The notes under the pieces were generated by a model. The model saw nothing but the letters and a program-made list of their open reading frames with translations. It was not told where the DNA came from and did no database searches. This document shows positions 51,924 to 64,000 of a DNA stretch of 64,000 bases, one piece after another. A program made the translations under genes and the position numbers. This DNA is from Sapria himalayana (Eukaryota; Streptophyta; Magnoliopsida; Malpighiales; Rafflesiaceae). The DNA lies in the NCBI GenBank assembly GCA_029783825.1, contig JAREIK010017896.1, positions 33,893-97,892 on the forward strand. Reading direction: 5' to 3'. How positions within the stretch are numbered: the first letter of the stretch is position 1; every line of letters starts with the position of its first letter.

Positions 51924-54900
51924 AAATAAATTATTTTAATTATTCAATATAATTTTAATTATTATTTTAATTATTTATCAGTTTATTTTTATAGAAATTT
52001 TAATTACAAAATAAATTATTAGTGAGACGGATCTAATTTAAATTAAACCGGTATATCCTAAATAATAAAGAATAAATCTCATTTTTTTTACATTTTAATT
52101 TTAAATATTCAAATTTAATTATTTATTTGTTTATTTTTATATAAATATTAATTACAAAATGAATTATGAGTTACACCAATATAATTTATATAAATTATTT
52201 TTCATCAAAATAATATAGATAAACTTTTTAAACAAAAAAAAAATTTCAAAACAAAAAATTAATATATAATAATATATTTTGCTTTGTTTCTGAATCATTT
52301 TAGGTTTTATAATTATATTATAATTGATATCTATCTTATTAATAATAGATTATTAATTTATTTTTTGATCATTATTTGAATATTTATCAATAAAATAGTT
52401 TATATTGAATTTATATGATAAAAAAATATAAAAATTTTTATAACTAAATATTGAATTCACTTTTGAAAAAAATTTAAAAATTATTAAATTTTCAAAGGTT
52501 ATAACTTTAAAAATTAGAAAAAATAATAAAAAATAAAATTTTTGTTATATCATTTTTTAAATAAAATCTATAGATCATTAAATGCTTACTGACTTAAATC
52601 AGTAAGCTCATAAATCTCGTAACCCCTAAATTCATATACCTTTTAACAGCAATATACTACTTAATAAATAATAAATCTCATTTGTATTTCTATTTATTAT
52701 AATTTTAAATATTCATTTTAATTATTTATAGTTTAATTTTTTAGAAAAATTATTTACAAAATAAATTTCGATTGAAACAAATATTATTTAAATAATTTAT
52801 TTAAATAAAAAAAATATAACCTTATAAAAAGAAGGAAAAATTTAAAAATAAAAAATTATTATTTTCTAATATATATATTTTACTTTGATTTTGAATCATT
52901 ATATATAGGTTTTGCAATTATATTTTAATTGTGATCAATCTTATTAATAATAGTTTATTAATTTATTATTTGATCATTTTTATAATATCTAACAATAAAA
53001 TTACTTATATTCAATTAAAATGTCCTATAATTATTAAGTTATTATAACTAAATATTATATTTACATTTGAAAAAAATTTAAAAATTATTATATTTTCAAA
53101 GGTTATAAACTTCAAAAATGATAAAAAATCACAAAATTAATTTTTTATTATTTAAATAAAACTTATAAACCACTAAATGCCTAAACATTTAAATCTCTAG
53201 ACTCCTAAGCCCCAAAACCCCTTAAATACTTAAATCATTAAACCTATATAACCTAAATAAAAAATAATGAATATCATTTTTATTTGTATTCATTATAATT
53301 TTAAATATTCATTTTAATTATTTTTTAGTTTATTTTTATAGAAAGATTAATTACAAAATAAATAATGAGTGAGACAGATATAATTTAAATAAATTATTTT
53401 TTATGAAAAAAAAAATAAGTTAATAAAAATAAACAAAATTTAAAAAATTTAAAATTTTATTTAGTAATATAATTTACTTTGATTTTGAATTATTTTGGGG
53501 TCCGCAAATATATTTTAATTAATATCTATCTTATTAATAATAGTTTATTAATTTATTTTTTGATCATTATTATAATATATATTAATACATTTTTTTATAT
53601 TGAATCTACAACAAATATAATTATTAAGATTATTATAACTAAGTATTGTATTCATATTTTAGAACTATTAAAAAATTATTATATTTTTAAAGGTTATAAA
53701 CTTTGAAAATCATGAAAATTCATAAAAATAAATTATTTGTTATTTCATTGATTAAATAAAACCCTTAAACACGAAAATGGATAAACATATAAATCAATAA
53801 ACTCATTAACCCAAAACCACAAAAAATTTAAATAATAAAATAGTTATACCCTAAATAATAAATAATAAATCTCATTTTTATTAGTATTCATTATAATTTT
53901 AAATATACATTTTAATTATTTATTAGTTTAATTTTATAGATATATAAATTAAAAAATAAATTATTTGTGAGACAAATATAATTTAAATAATTTATTTTTC
54001 ATCAAAAAATATATAGGCTTATAAATGGATACAAAAATTTAATAATCTAAAATTAATATTTCGTTAAATATTTCCCTTTGATTTTAAATCATTTTAGGTT
54101 TTGAAAATACATTTTAAACAATATTTATCTGATTAATAATTGTTAATTACTTTTTTATGATCATTATTATAATATATATTAATAAAATAGTTTATATTGA
54201 ATTTACATGATAGATATTTATTATGATTATTATAGCTATATTATATTCTCTTATCAAAAAAAAATTTTATATTATTATATTTTCAAAGGTTATAAAATTC
54301 AAAATTGAAAAAAAAATACCAAAATAAATTTTTTGTTATTTTATTTTTTACATAAAACCTATAAACCACTAAATATCTAAATTCTAAAATGAAAAAACTC
54401 CTAGACTCTGAAGCCCATAAATACTTAAAACATTAAATTAGTATAGTCCAAATAATAAATCATAAATCTAATTTTTATTAGTATTCATAATAAATTTAAA
54501 TATTCAATTTAATTATTTATCAGTTTATTTTTATAGAAATATTAATTACAAAATAAATTATAGTGCGACATAAAGTTTAAATAATTTATTTATCATTAAA
54601 AAGAATGCTGATAAAAAAGGCAAATTTTTAAAAATAAATAATTATTAATTAGTAATATATCTTATTTTGATTTTGAATCATTTTAAATTTTACAATTATT
54701 TTTTATTTTATATCTTTCTTATAAATGCTAGTTTATTAATTTATTTATTGATCATTATTATAATATCTATCAATAAAATTATTTATATTGAGTTTACATT
54801 ATATATAATTATTAAGATTATCATAACTAAATATTATATTTACATTGAAAAAAAATTAAAAATTATTATATTTTCAAAGGTTATAAACTTCAAAAATTAA

Positions 54901-57900
54901 AAAAAAATCAAAAAATTAAATTTTTTGTTTTTTCATTATTTAAATAAAAACTATAAATCACTAAAGGTCTAAACAATTTAAACACTAAACTCCTAAACCA
55001 CAAAAAACCTTAATACTTAAATCATTAAACCGATATATCCTAAAAAATAAATAATAAATCTCAATTTTTTTTGTATTCATTATAATTTTAAATATTCATT
55101 TTAATTATTTATTAGTTTATTATTATTGAATTATAAATTACAAAATAAATTATGAGTAAGACAAATATAGTTTAAATAATTTATTTTTAATAACAAATAT
55201 ATAAATTTATAAAAAACAAAACATTAAAAAAATTATTATTTAGTAATATATTTTACTTTGATTTGAATAAATTTAGATTTTGCAAATACTTTTTAAATAA
55301 TATCTATTTTATTAATAATAGTTTATTAATTTATTGTTTGATCATTATTATAATATCTAGCAATGTAATTATTTATATTGAATTTAAATGACTTATATTT
55401 ATGAAGATTATTATAAATAAATAATATATTTACATTTAAAAAAAAATTAAAAATTATTATATTTTCAAAGGATATAACCTTGAAAAATTAGAAAAAATAA
55501 AAAAAAACTTTTTGTTATATCATTGTTTAAATAAAACTTATAAACCACTAAATCCCTAAACACTTAAATCTCTAAACTCCTTAACACAAAAGCCCCTAAA
55601 TACTTAAACCTTTAAAGTCGTAAACTTTAATTATAAGTTAAATAATTTATTTAAATATTAATTACAAAATAAATTTTGAGTTATACAAATTTAATTTAAA
55701 AAGAATTAAAAACTGAAAAACAAAAATTATTATTTAGTAATACATTTTTCTTTGATTTTGAATAATTTTAGGTTTTGCAATTATATTTTAATTTAGTTCT
55801 ATCATATTAATAATAACATATTAATTTATTTTTTGATAATTGATTTAATATCTATCAATAAAATTCTCTATATTATGTTTAGATTATATATAATTATAAT
55901 GATTATTATTACAAAATATTGTATTCATATTTTTAAAAAATTTTAAAATTATTATATTTTCAAAGGTAATCCTTTAAATCCTTTGAAAATGCGAGAAAAT
56001 ATAAAAAATAATTTTTTTGATATTTCATTTTTTAAATAAATCCTATAAATCACTAAATTCCTAAACACTTAAATCAATAACTCCTAAATCTCTAAAACGC
56101 TAAAAGATAATCTTTTTAAACTAGTATACCCTAAATAATAAATAATAAATCTCAATATTATTTCTTTAATTAAAATTTAAAATATTCATTTTAATTATTT
56201 ATTCGTTTATTTTTATATAAATATTAATTACAAAATAAATTATGAGTTAGAAAAATATAATTTATATAAATTATTTTTCATCGAAAAATATAGATAAACT
56301 TATAAAAAGAATAAAAATTTTAAAAACTAAAATTTATTATTTAGTAATATATTTTGCTCTCCTTCTAAATCATTTTAGATTTTGTAATTATATTTTAATT
56401 GATATCTATCTTATTAATAATTGTTTATTAATTTAATTTTTGATCATTATTAGAATATTTATCAATAAAATTATTTATATTGAATTTATATGATATATAA
56501 ATATAATGATTATTATAACTAAATATTGAATTCACTTTTGAAAAAAATTTAAAAATTATTATATTTTAAAAGGTTATAACCTTTGGAAATATAAAAAAAT
56601 AATAAAAATATATTTTATATTATTTTATTTTTTAAATAAAACCTATAAACCTCTAAATGCATACACAGTTATATCAGTAAACTCTTAAACCTCGTAATGC
56701 CTAAATACATAAACAATTAAACCACTATTTACTAATTTATAATTAATAAATTGAATTTTTATTTCAATTTATTATTATTTTAAATATTCATTTTAATTAT
56801 TTATTAGTTTATTTTTATCGAAATTTTTATTACTAAATAAATTATGAGTGCGACACATATACTTTAAATAATTTATTTTTAATAAAAAGATATATATATG
56901 CTTTTAAAAGAAGTATTATTAAAAATTAAAAATTATTATCAAATAATATATTTTACTTTAATTTTCAATTAATTTGGGTTTTGTAAATAATTTTTAATTA
57001 ATATCTATCTTATTATAAATAGTTTATTAATTTAATTTTTGATCATTATTATAATATCTATAAATAAAATTGTTTATATTTATTTTATATGATATAGAAT
57101 TATTAAAATTATTATAACTAATTATTGTATTCAAATTTTAAAAAATTTTAAATATAATTAAATTATCAAAGGTTATAACCTTCAAAAATTAGAAAAAAAA
57201 AATAATTTTTTGTTATATCATTGTTTAAATAAAACTTATAGACCATTAAATACCTAAACACTTAAATCTATAAACTCCTAAACACAAGAGCCACTAAATA
57301 CTTAAAACATTAAACTCATAAACCTTAAATATAATTTAAATAATTTATTTTTCATCAAAAAAAATTATAAGCTTATAAAAAGAAGCAAAAACTAAAAAAC
57401 AAAAATTATTATTTGGTAATAAATTTTACTTTGATTTTGAATAATTTTAGGTTCTGCAATTATATTTTAATTTATATCTATCATATTAATAATAGCATAT
57501 TAATATATTTTTTGATAATTGTTATCATATCTATCAATAAAATTTTTTATATTTAGTTTATATTATATATAATTATAATGATTCTTATGACTAAATATTG
57601 TATTCACATTTTTAAAAAAAATTAAATTTTTATATTTTCAAAGGTAACCTTGGAAAATGTTAGAAAATATCAAAAATAATTTTTTTGTTATTTCATTGTT
57701 TAAATAAATCCTATAAACTACTAAATGCCTAAACACTTAAGTCAAAAACTCCAAAATCTCGAAAACCCTAAATAGATAATCCTTTTAAACTGGTATACCC
57801 TAAATAATAAATAATAAATCTCAATATTATTTTTTTAATTATAATTTAAAATTTTCATTTTAATTATTTATTCGTTTATTTTTATTTAATATTAGTACAA

Positions 57901-60900
57901 TATAAATTAAGGATTAAACAAATATAATTTATATAAATTATTTTTCATCAAAAAATATAGATAAACTTATAAAAAGAAGAAAAAATTTGAAAACAAGAAT
58001 TTATTATATATTAATATATTTTGCTTTTCTTCTGAATCATTTTAGGTTTCGTAATTATATTTTAATTGATATATATCTTTTTAATAATAGATTATTAATT
58101 TATTTTTTGATCATTATTACAATATTTATCAATAAAATTATTTATATTAAATTTATATGAAATATCAAAATAATGAATATTATAACTAAATATTGAATTC
58201 ACATTTGAAAAAAATTTAAAAATGATTATATTTTCAAAGGTTATAACATTTGAATATATCAAAAAATAATAAAAATAATTTTTTTGTTTATATATTTTTT
58301 AAATAAAACCTATAACCACTAAATGCATACACAGTTAAATCAGTAAACTCCTAAACCTCGTAATGCCTAAATACATAAATCATTAAACTGCTATATACTA
58401 CTTAATAATTAATAAATCAAATTTTTATTTCTAATTAAAATATTTTTAAATATTTATTTTAATTATTTATTAGTTTATTTCTATAGAAATATTTATTACA
58501 AAATAAATTAAGAGTGCGAGAAATATTATTTGAATAATTTTTTTTAATCAAAAAAAGTATTTACGCTTATATAATAAGTAAACAATTAAAAATTAAAAAT
58601 TATTATTAATTAAGATATTTTACTTTAATTTTGAATCAATTTGGGTTTTGTAAATATTTTTTAATTAATATCTATCTTATTATTAATAGTTTATTAATTT
58701 AATTTTTGAGCATTATTATAATATATATCAATAAAATTGTTTATATTGAATCTATATGATATATAATTATTAATATTATTATAACTAAGTATTGTAATCA
58801 CATTTCAAAAAAATTTAAATATTATTATATTTTCAAAGATTATGATCTATGAAAATGCGAAAAAATTAATTTTTTTTGTTATTTTATTGTTTAAATAAAA
58901 CTTATAAACCTCTAAATGCCAAAAAACATAAATCGCTTAACTCCTAAATACATAAACCTTTAACAGCTATATACTACTTAATAAATAATAAATCTCATTT
59001 TTATTTCTATTTATTATAATTTTAAATATTCATTTTAATTATTTATAATTTAATTTTTTAGAAAAATTAATTACAAAATATATTTTGAGTGAGGCAAATA
59101 TTATTTAAAAAATTTATTTTTAATTAATAAACAATATAAGCTTATAAAAAGAAGGAAATATTTGAAAATTAAATATTATTATATAGTAATATATTTTGAT
59201 ATGATTTTGATTAATTTTGTGTTATGTAAATATATTTTAATTAATATTTATAAATTTAATAATAGTTTATTAATTTACTTTTTGATCATTATTATAATAT
59301 CTATCATTAAAATTATTTATATTGAATTTATATGATATATAATTAATAAGATTAATATAATTATACATGGTCTTCACATTTCAAAAAATTTTAAAAATTA
59401 TTTTATTTTTAATGGTTATAACCTTTGAAAATCAGATAAAATCAAAATAAAAATTTTTATTTTTATTATATAAATAAAAACTATAAACCACTAAATGCCT
59501 AAAAACATAAATTGCTAAACTCCTAAATGACAAAACTCCTAAATTAACAATCCATTAAACCGGTATACCATATATAATAAATCATAAATCTAATTTTAAT
59601 TTGTATTCATTTTAATTTTAAATATTCATTTTAATTATTTATTAGTTTATTTTTATAGACAGATTAATTGTAAAATAAATAAAGAGCAAGACAAATATAA
59701 TTTTAATAATATATTTTTAATCAAAAAATAAATATAAGCTTATAAAAAGAAGTACAAATTTAAAAACAAAAAATTATCATTTAGTAATATATTTTACTTT
59801 GATTTTGAATCATTATAGGTTTTGCATTATATTTTAATTGCTATTAATCTTATTAATGATAGTTTATTAATTTTATTTTTTGATCATTATTATAATTTCT
59901 ATCAATAAAATTACTTATATTGAATTTAAATGCCATATAAATATTAATATTATTATAACTAAATATTATATTTACATTTGAAAAAATTTTAAAAATTATT
60001 ATATTTTAAAAGGTTATAACCTTCAAAAATTAAAAAAATAATAAAAATAAATTTTTTGTTATATCATTGTTTAAATAAAACTAATAAACCACTAAATCCC
60101 TAAACACTTAAACCTCTAAACTCCTAAACACAAAAGCCCCTAAATACATAAACCATTAAACTCGTAAACCTTAAATATAATTTAAATAATTTATTAAAAT
60201 ATTAATTACAAAATAAATTATGAGTGATACAAATATAATTTAAATAATTTATTTTTCATCAAAAAAAAATATAAGCTAATAAAAAGAAGCAAAGATTAAA
60301 AATTAATTATTATTTAGTAATAAATTTTACTTGGATATTGAATATTTTTTGCAATTATATTTTAATTTATATCAATCAAATTAATAATAGTTTATAATTT
60401 TATTTTTTGATAAATGATATCATATCTATCAATAAAATTGTTTATATTTAGTTTATATTATATATAATTATAATGATTATTATTACTAAATATTGTATTC
60501 ACATTTTTAAAAAAATTTAAAATTATTATATTTTCAAATGTAATAACCTTTGAAAATTTGAAAAAATATCAAAAATAAATTTTTTGTTATTTCATTGTTT
60601 GAATAAAACCTATAAACCATTAAATGCCTAAATAATTTAAACAATAACTCCTAAATCTCGAAACTGCTAAATAGATAAATTTTTTAAACATGTATATCCT
60701 AAATAATAAATAATAAATCTCTTTTTTATTTTTTTCATTATATTTTTAAATATTCATTTTAATTATTTATTTGTTTATTTTTATATAAATATTAATTACA
60801 AAATAAATTATAAATTATACAATATAATTTATATAAATTATTTTTCAATAAAATAATATAGATAAACTTAATAAAAGAAAAAAAAATTTAAAAACAAAAA

Positions 60901-62494
60901 AATATTATATAGTAATATATTTTGCTTTGATTCTGAATTATTTTAGGTTTTGTAATTATATATTAATTGATATCTAACTTATTAATAAAATAATATTAAT
61001 TTATTTTTGATCATTATTAGAATATTTATCAATAAAAATGTTTATATTGAATTTATATGAGATATAAATTTAATAATTATTATAACTACATATTGTATTC
61101 ACTTTTGAAAAAAGTTTTAAAATTTTTATATTTTCAAAGATTATAACCTTTGAACTTGTGAAAAAATAAAAAAAATATTTTTTTTGTTATTTCATTGTTT
61201 AAATAAAACCTATAAACAATAAATGCCTAAACACTTAAATCACTAAACTACAAAATTCCGATACGCCTATATAGATAATCCTTTAAACTGGTATACCCTA
61301 AATAATAATTAATAAATCTCATTTTTATTTGTTTTCATTGTAATTTAAAAAATTCATTTTGATTGTTAAGTTTTTTATTTATATATATATATTAATTATA
61401 AAATAAATTATGAGTTAAAAATATAATTTATAAAAATAATTTTTCATTAAAAAATAGGTAAGCTTATAAAAAGAATGAAAATTTAAAAACAAATAATTAT
61501 TATTAAGTAATATATTTTGCTTTGCTTTTGAATCATTTTAGGTTTGATATTATATTTTAAGTAATATCAATCTTATTCATAATAGAATTTTAATTTATTT
61601 TTTGATAATTATTAGAATATCTATCAATAAAATTGTTTATATTGAATTTATATGATATATAATTATAATGATTATTATAAATAAATATTGTATTCACTTT
61701 TGAAACAAATTTAAATATTATTATATTTTCAAAGGTTATAATCTTAAAAAATGAGAAAGGATAAAAAAAATAATTTTTTTGTTATTTCTTTCTTAAATAA
61801 AACCTATAGACCACTAAATGTTTACTTACTTAAATCAGTAGCTCATAAAACCCAAAACACATAAATACATAAACCTTATAACAGTTGTTTACTACTTAAT
61901 AAATAATAAATCTCATTTTTATTTCTATTTATTATAATTTTAAATATTCATTTTAAGTATTTATATTTTAATTTTTTACAAAAATTAATTTCAAAATAAA
62001 TTTTGATTGAGACAGATATTATTTATATAATTTATTTTTAATCATAAAAAAATATAAGCTGATAAAAAGTTGGAAAATTTTAAAAATTAAATATTATTAT
62101 TTAGTTATATTTTATTATTTGATTTTGAATCATTTTGTGTTATGTAAATATATTTTAATTAATATTTATATTATTAATAATAGTTTATTAATTTAATTTT
62201 GATCATTATTATAATATGTATCATTAAAATTATTTATATTGTATTTATATTATATATAATTAATAAGATTAATATAATTATACATGGTATTCACATTTCA
62301 AAAGATTTTAAAAATTATTTTATTTTTGTAGGTTATAACCTTTGAAAATCTAAAAATCATCAAAAAAAAATTTTATTTTTATTATATAAATAAAACCTAT
62401 ATACCACTAAATGCCTAAAAACATAAATTGCTAAACTCCTAAACGACAAAACCCCTAAATAATCGATCCATTAAACTGGTATACCATATATAAT
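51924..62494 (-). repeat. Satellite array after module copy 2
   Basis: Palindromes near 52501, 53103, 53694, 54291, 54883, 55473, 55975, 56575, 57173, 57645, 58241, 58846, 59417, 60013, 60541, 61142, 61735 and 62335. The first monomers match the forward array near 11.8, 11.2 and 10.6 kb in reverse. The 53479-53706 stretch and 11237-11464 on the other strand give almost the same spurious 75-codon translation. Dyads at 55975 (GGTAATCCTTTAAATCC) and 57645 (GGTAACCTTGG) are broken. The array then diverges in monomer order from that after module copy 1. No gene seen. Confidence 0.92.
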
Positions 62495-63056
62495 TATTGG
62501 GCAATTGTGCTTCCACGGAAGTGAGATTGAGATACAGAAACACGGAAACAACAGAAAACAAGCAATATACATATCCCAATTTAGCAACCATCCATGATAG
62601 AATTAAAAAACGTGAAATAAACACCCTAAATAACGTTGTTCGCTAGTCGTCTCAGTACGACTAGCTAAATCCACCAGAAAATACTTTTGTGTTAAAGATT
62701 AAAGCAACAGAAATGTCTTACAGTATGCAGCACACAGAATAGTTGCGATAAATAGCATAGAGAGAAAAGAGAGACGATGAATAGTTCCACGGATCCAAAA
62801 ATAGCCACCCAAAAATAAAATTACAGAACATTTTATATTAAAATTTATCTCAGTTCATTTAACCAGAGAGGGCCGAATCATGAGACGGGTCAGGCTCTGC
62901 TCCAATTTCGGCATGCTGTCCGGTCAGCGAGACCTCTTTTATTGTGCTACTGCTGCATCCCCAGTCTCTTAATATTGCCTTTCCTGCACTTACATGAAAA
63001 TATTAAAAAAGAAAATATGTTTGTTTATACAAACAGATTATCAAAAAATAAATTAG
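62495..63056 (-). mobile_element. Unidentified ~560-bp insertion in the satellite
   Basis: Mixed-composition DNA interrupts the satellite after CCATATATAAT; satellite resumes at about GATATACAGATATCATAAATC. The uninterrupted site is seen near 59565-59590. The flanks TATACCATATAT and TATACAGATATC look like an imperfect target duplication, but the ends are uncertain. Read on the minus strand it ends GCACAATTGCCCAATA, and inside it has a CTCTCTTTTCTCTCTATG tract and TTTAATCTTTAACACAAAAG, giving a look of LTR or untranslated sequence. A 61-codon minus-strand frame (62439-62624) has a hydrophobic stretch but runs out into satellite, so it is not called a gene. A degraded solo LTR or gene fragment are both possible. 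Confidence 0.45.
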
Positions 63057-64000
63057 ATATACAGATATCATAAATCTTAAATCTTATTTTAATTTGTATT
63101 CATTATAATTTCAAATATTCATTTTAAATATTTATTAGTTTATTTTTTATATAAATATTAATTACAAAATAAATAATTAGTCAAACAAATATAATATTAA
63201 TAATTTAATTTAATAAAAAAAATATAATCATATAAAATGAAGTAAAAATTTAAAAAAAAAATTATTATTTAGTAATAAATTTTATATTGATTTTGAATCA
63301 TTTTAGGTTTTGTAATTATATTTTAATTTATATCTATCATATTAATAATAGTTTGTTAATTTATTTTTTGATAATTGATGTCATATCTATCAATAAAATT
63401 ATTTATAATTAATTTATATTATATATAATTATAATGTTATTATTACTAAATATTGTATTCACATTTTAAAAAAATTTTAAAATTATTATATTTTCAAATG
63501 TTATAACCTTTGAAAATATGAAAAATAACAAAAATAATTTTTTTGTTATTTCATTGTTTAAATAAATCCTATAAACCACTAAATGCCTAAATACTTAAAT
63601 CAATAACTCCTAAATCTCGAAAACCCTAAATTGATAATCATTTTAAACTGGTATACCCTAAATAATAAATAATAAAAATAAATCTCATTTTTTTTTCATT
63701 ATAATTTTAAATATTCATTTTAATTATTTATTTTTTTATTTATATATAAATATTAATTACAAATAAATTGAGTTAGACAAATATAATTTATACAAATTAT
63801 TTTTCTTCAAAAAATTATTGATAAACTTTTTAAAAGAAAAAAAAATTTTAAAACAAAAAATTATTATATAGTAAAATATTTTGCTTTTCTTCTGAATCAT
63901 TTTAGGGTTTGTAATTATATTTTAATTGATATATATCTTATTAATAATAGATTATTAATTTATTTTTTGATCATTATTAGAATATTTATCAATAAAATTA
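63057..64000 (-). repeat. Satellite array to the window edge
   Basis: Reverse-oriented monomer with a palindrome near 63503, then a partial monomer cut by the window end. Before the window end the sequence reaches the TTTTTTGATCATTATTAGAAT section. No gene seen. Confidence 0.9.

Noticed and set aside
62439..62624. 61-codon minus-strand frame with a signal-peptide-like hydrophobic stretch
   Set aside because: It starts in the insertion and ends in satellite, has no second copy and no domain. The hydrophobicity can come from T-rich codons.
1..64000. CRISPR-like or phage-like array because of regularly spaced palindromes
   Set aside because: The spacing is about 600 bp and the intervening DNA is itself homologous from unit to unit. 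There are no cas genes, and the transposons are of plant type.
1..64000. Organellar (mitochondrial or plastid) DNA because of high AT content
   Set aside because: No rRNA, tRNA or organellar protein gene is recognisable over 64 kb, and hAT elements with 8-bp duplications indicate nuclear DNA.

Overview
The window looks like plant nuclear heterochromatin. It is almost entirely a very AT-rich tandem satellite, with no intact protein-coding gene. A plant origin is supported by three things: degenerate hAT transposases of the plant BED-finger (RICESLEEPER-like) type, degenerate CCCTAAA telomere-like blocks, and a GC-rich hAT-like short element. I cannot name the species. Dense tandem repeats, nested dead transposons and the absence of host genes suggest a centromeric, pericentromeric or knob-like array; that location is inference.

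The basic satellite monomer is about 600 bp. Each carries one near-perfect palindrome (core CAAAGGTTATAACCTTTG) and a block of degenerate telomere-like words (CCTAAAC/TTTAGG). Variants are about 740-750 bp (a ~150-bp internal duplication), about 500-550 bp and about 390 bp (internal deletions). Recognisable monomer types recur in a fixed order, giving a higher-order repeat of about 6.7-7.0 kb.

Layout: 1-13569 satellite in one orientation; 13570-14562 an inverted, truncated copy of a non-satellite module; 14563-64000 satellite in the opposite orientation. The second part is interrupted by hAT copy 1 (16775-20409), composite module copy 1 (26964-29430), a GC-rich insertion (32919-33378), hAT copy 2 (40328-44021), composite module copy 2 (49461-51923) and an unidentified insertion (about 62495-63056). 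The composite module is a poly(A)-tailed retroposed sequence, then a telomere-like block, then an AT-moderate segment with degenerate ~100-bp tandem repeats.

The two hAT copies sit at the same satellite position with the same 8-bp target duplication, and the two composite modules lie about 22.5 kb apart. This means a macro-unit of roughly 22.5-23.5 kb, already carrying both insertions, was duplicated. The orientation switch at about 14562 cuts through a further copy of the module. Nothing here forms an operon or pathway; the interest is in repeat architecture, array evolution and the conserved palindrome.
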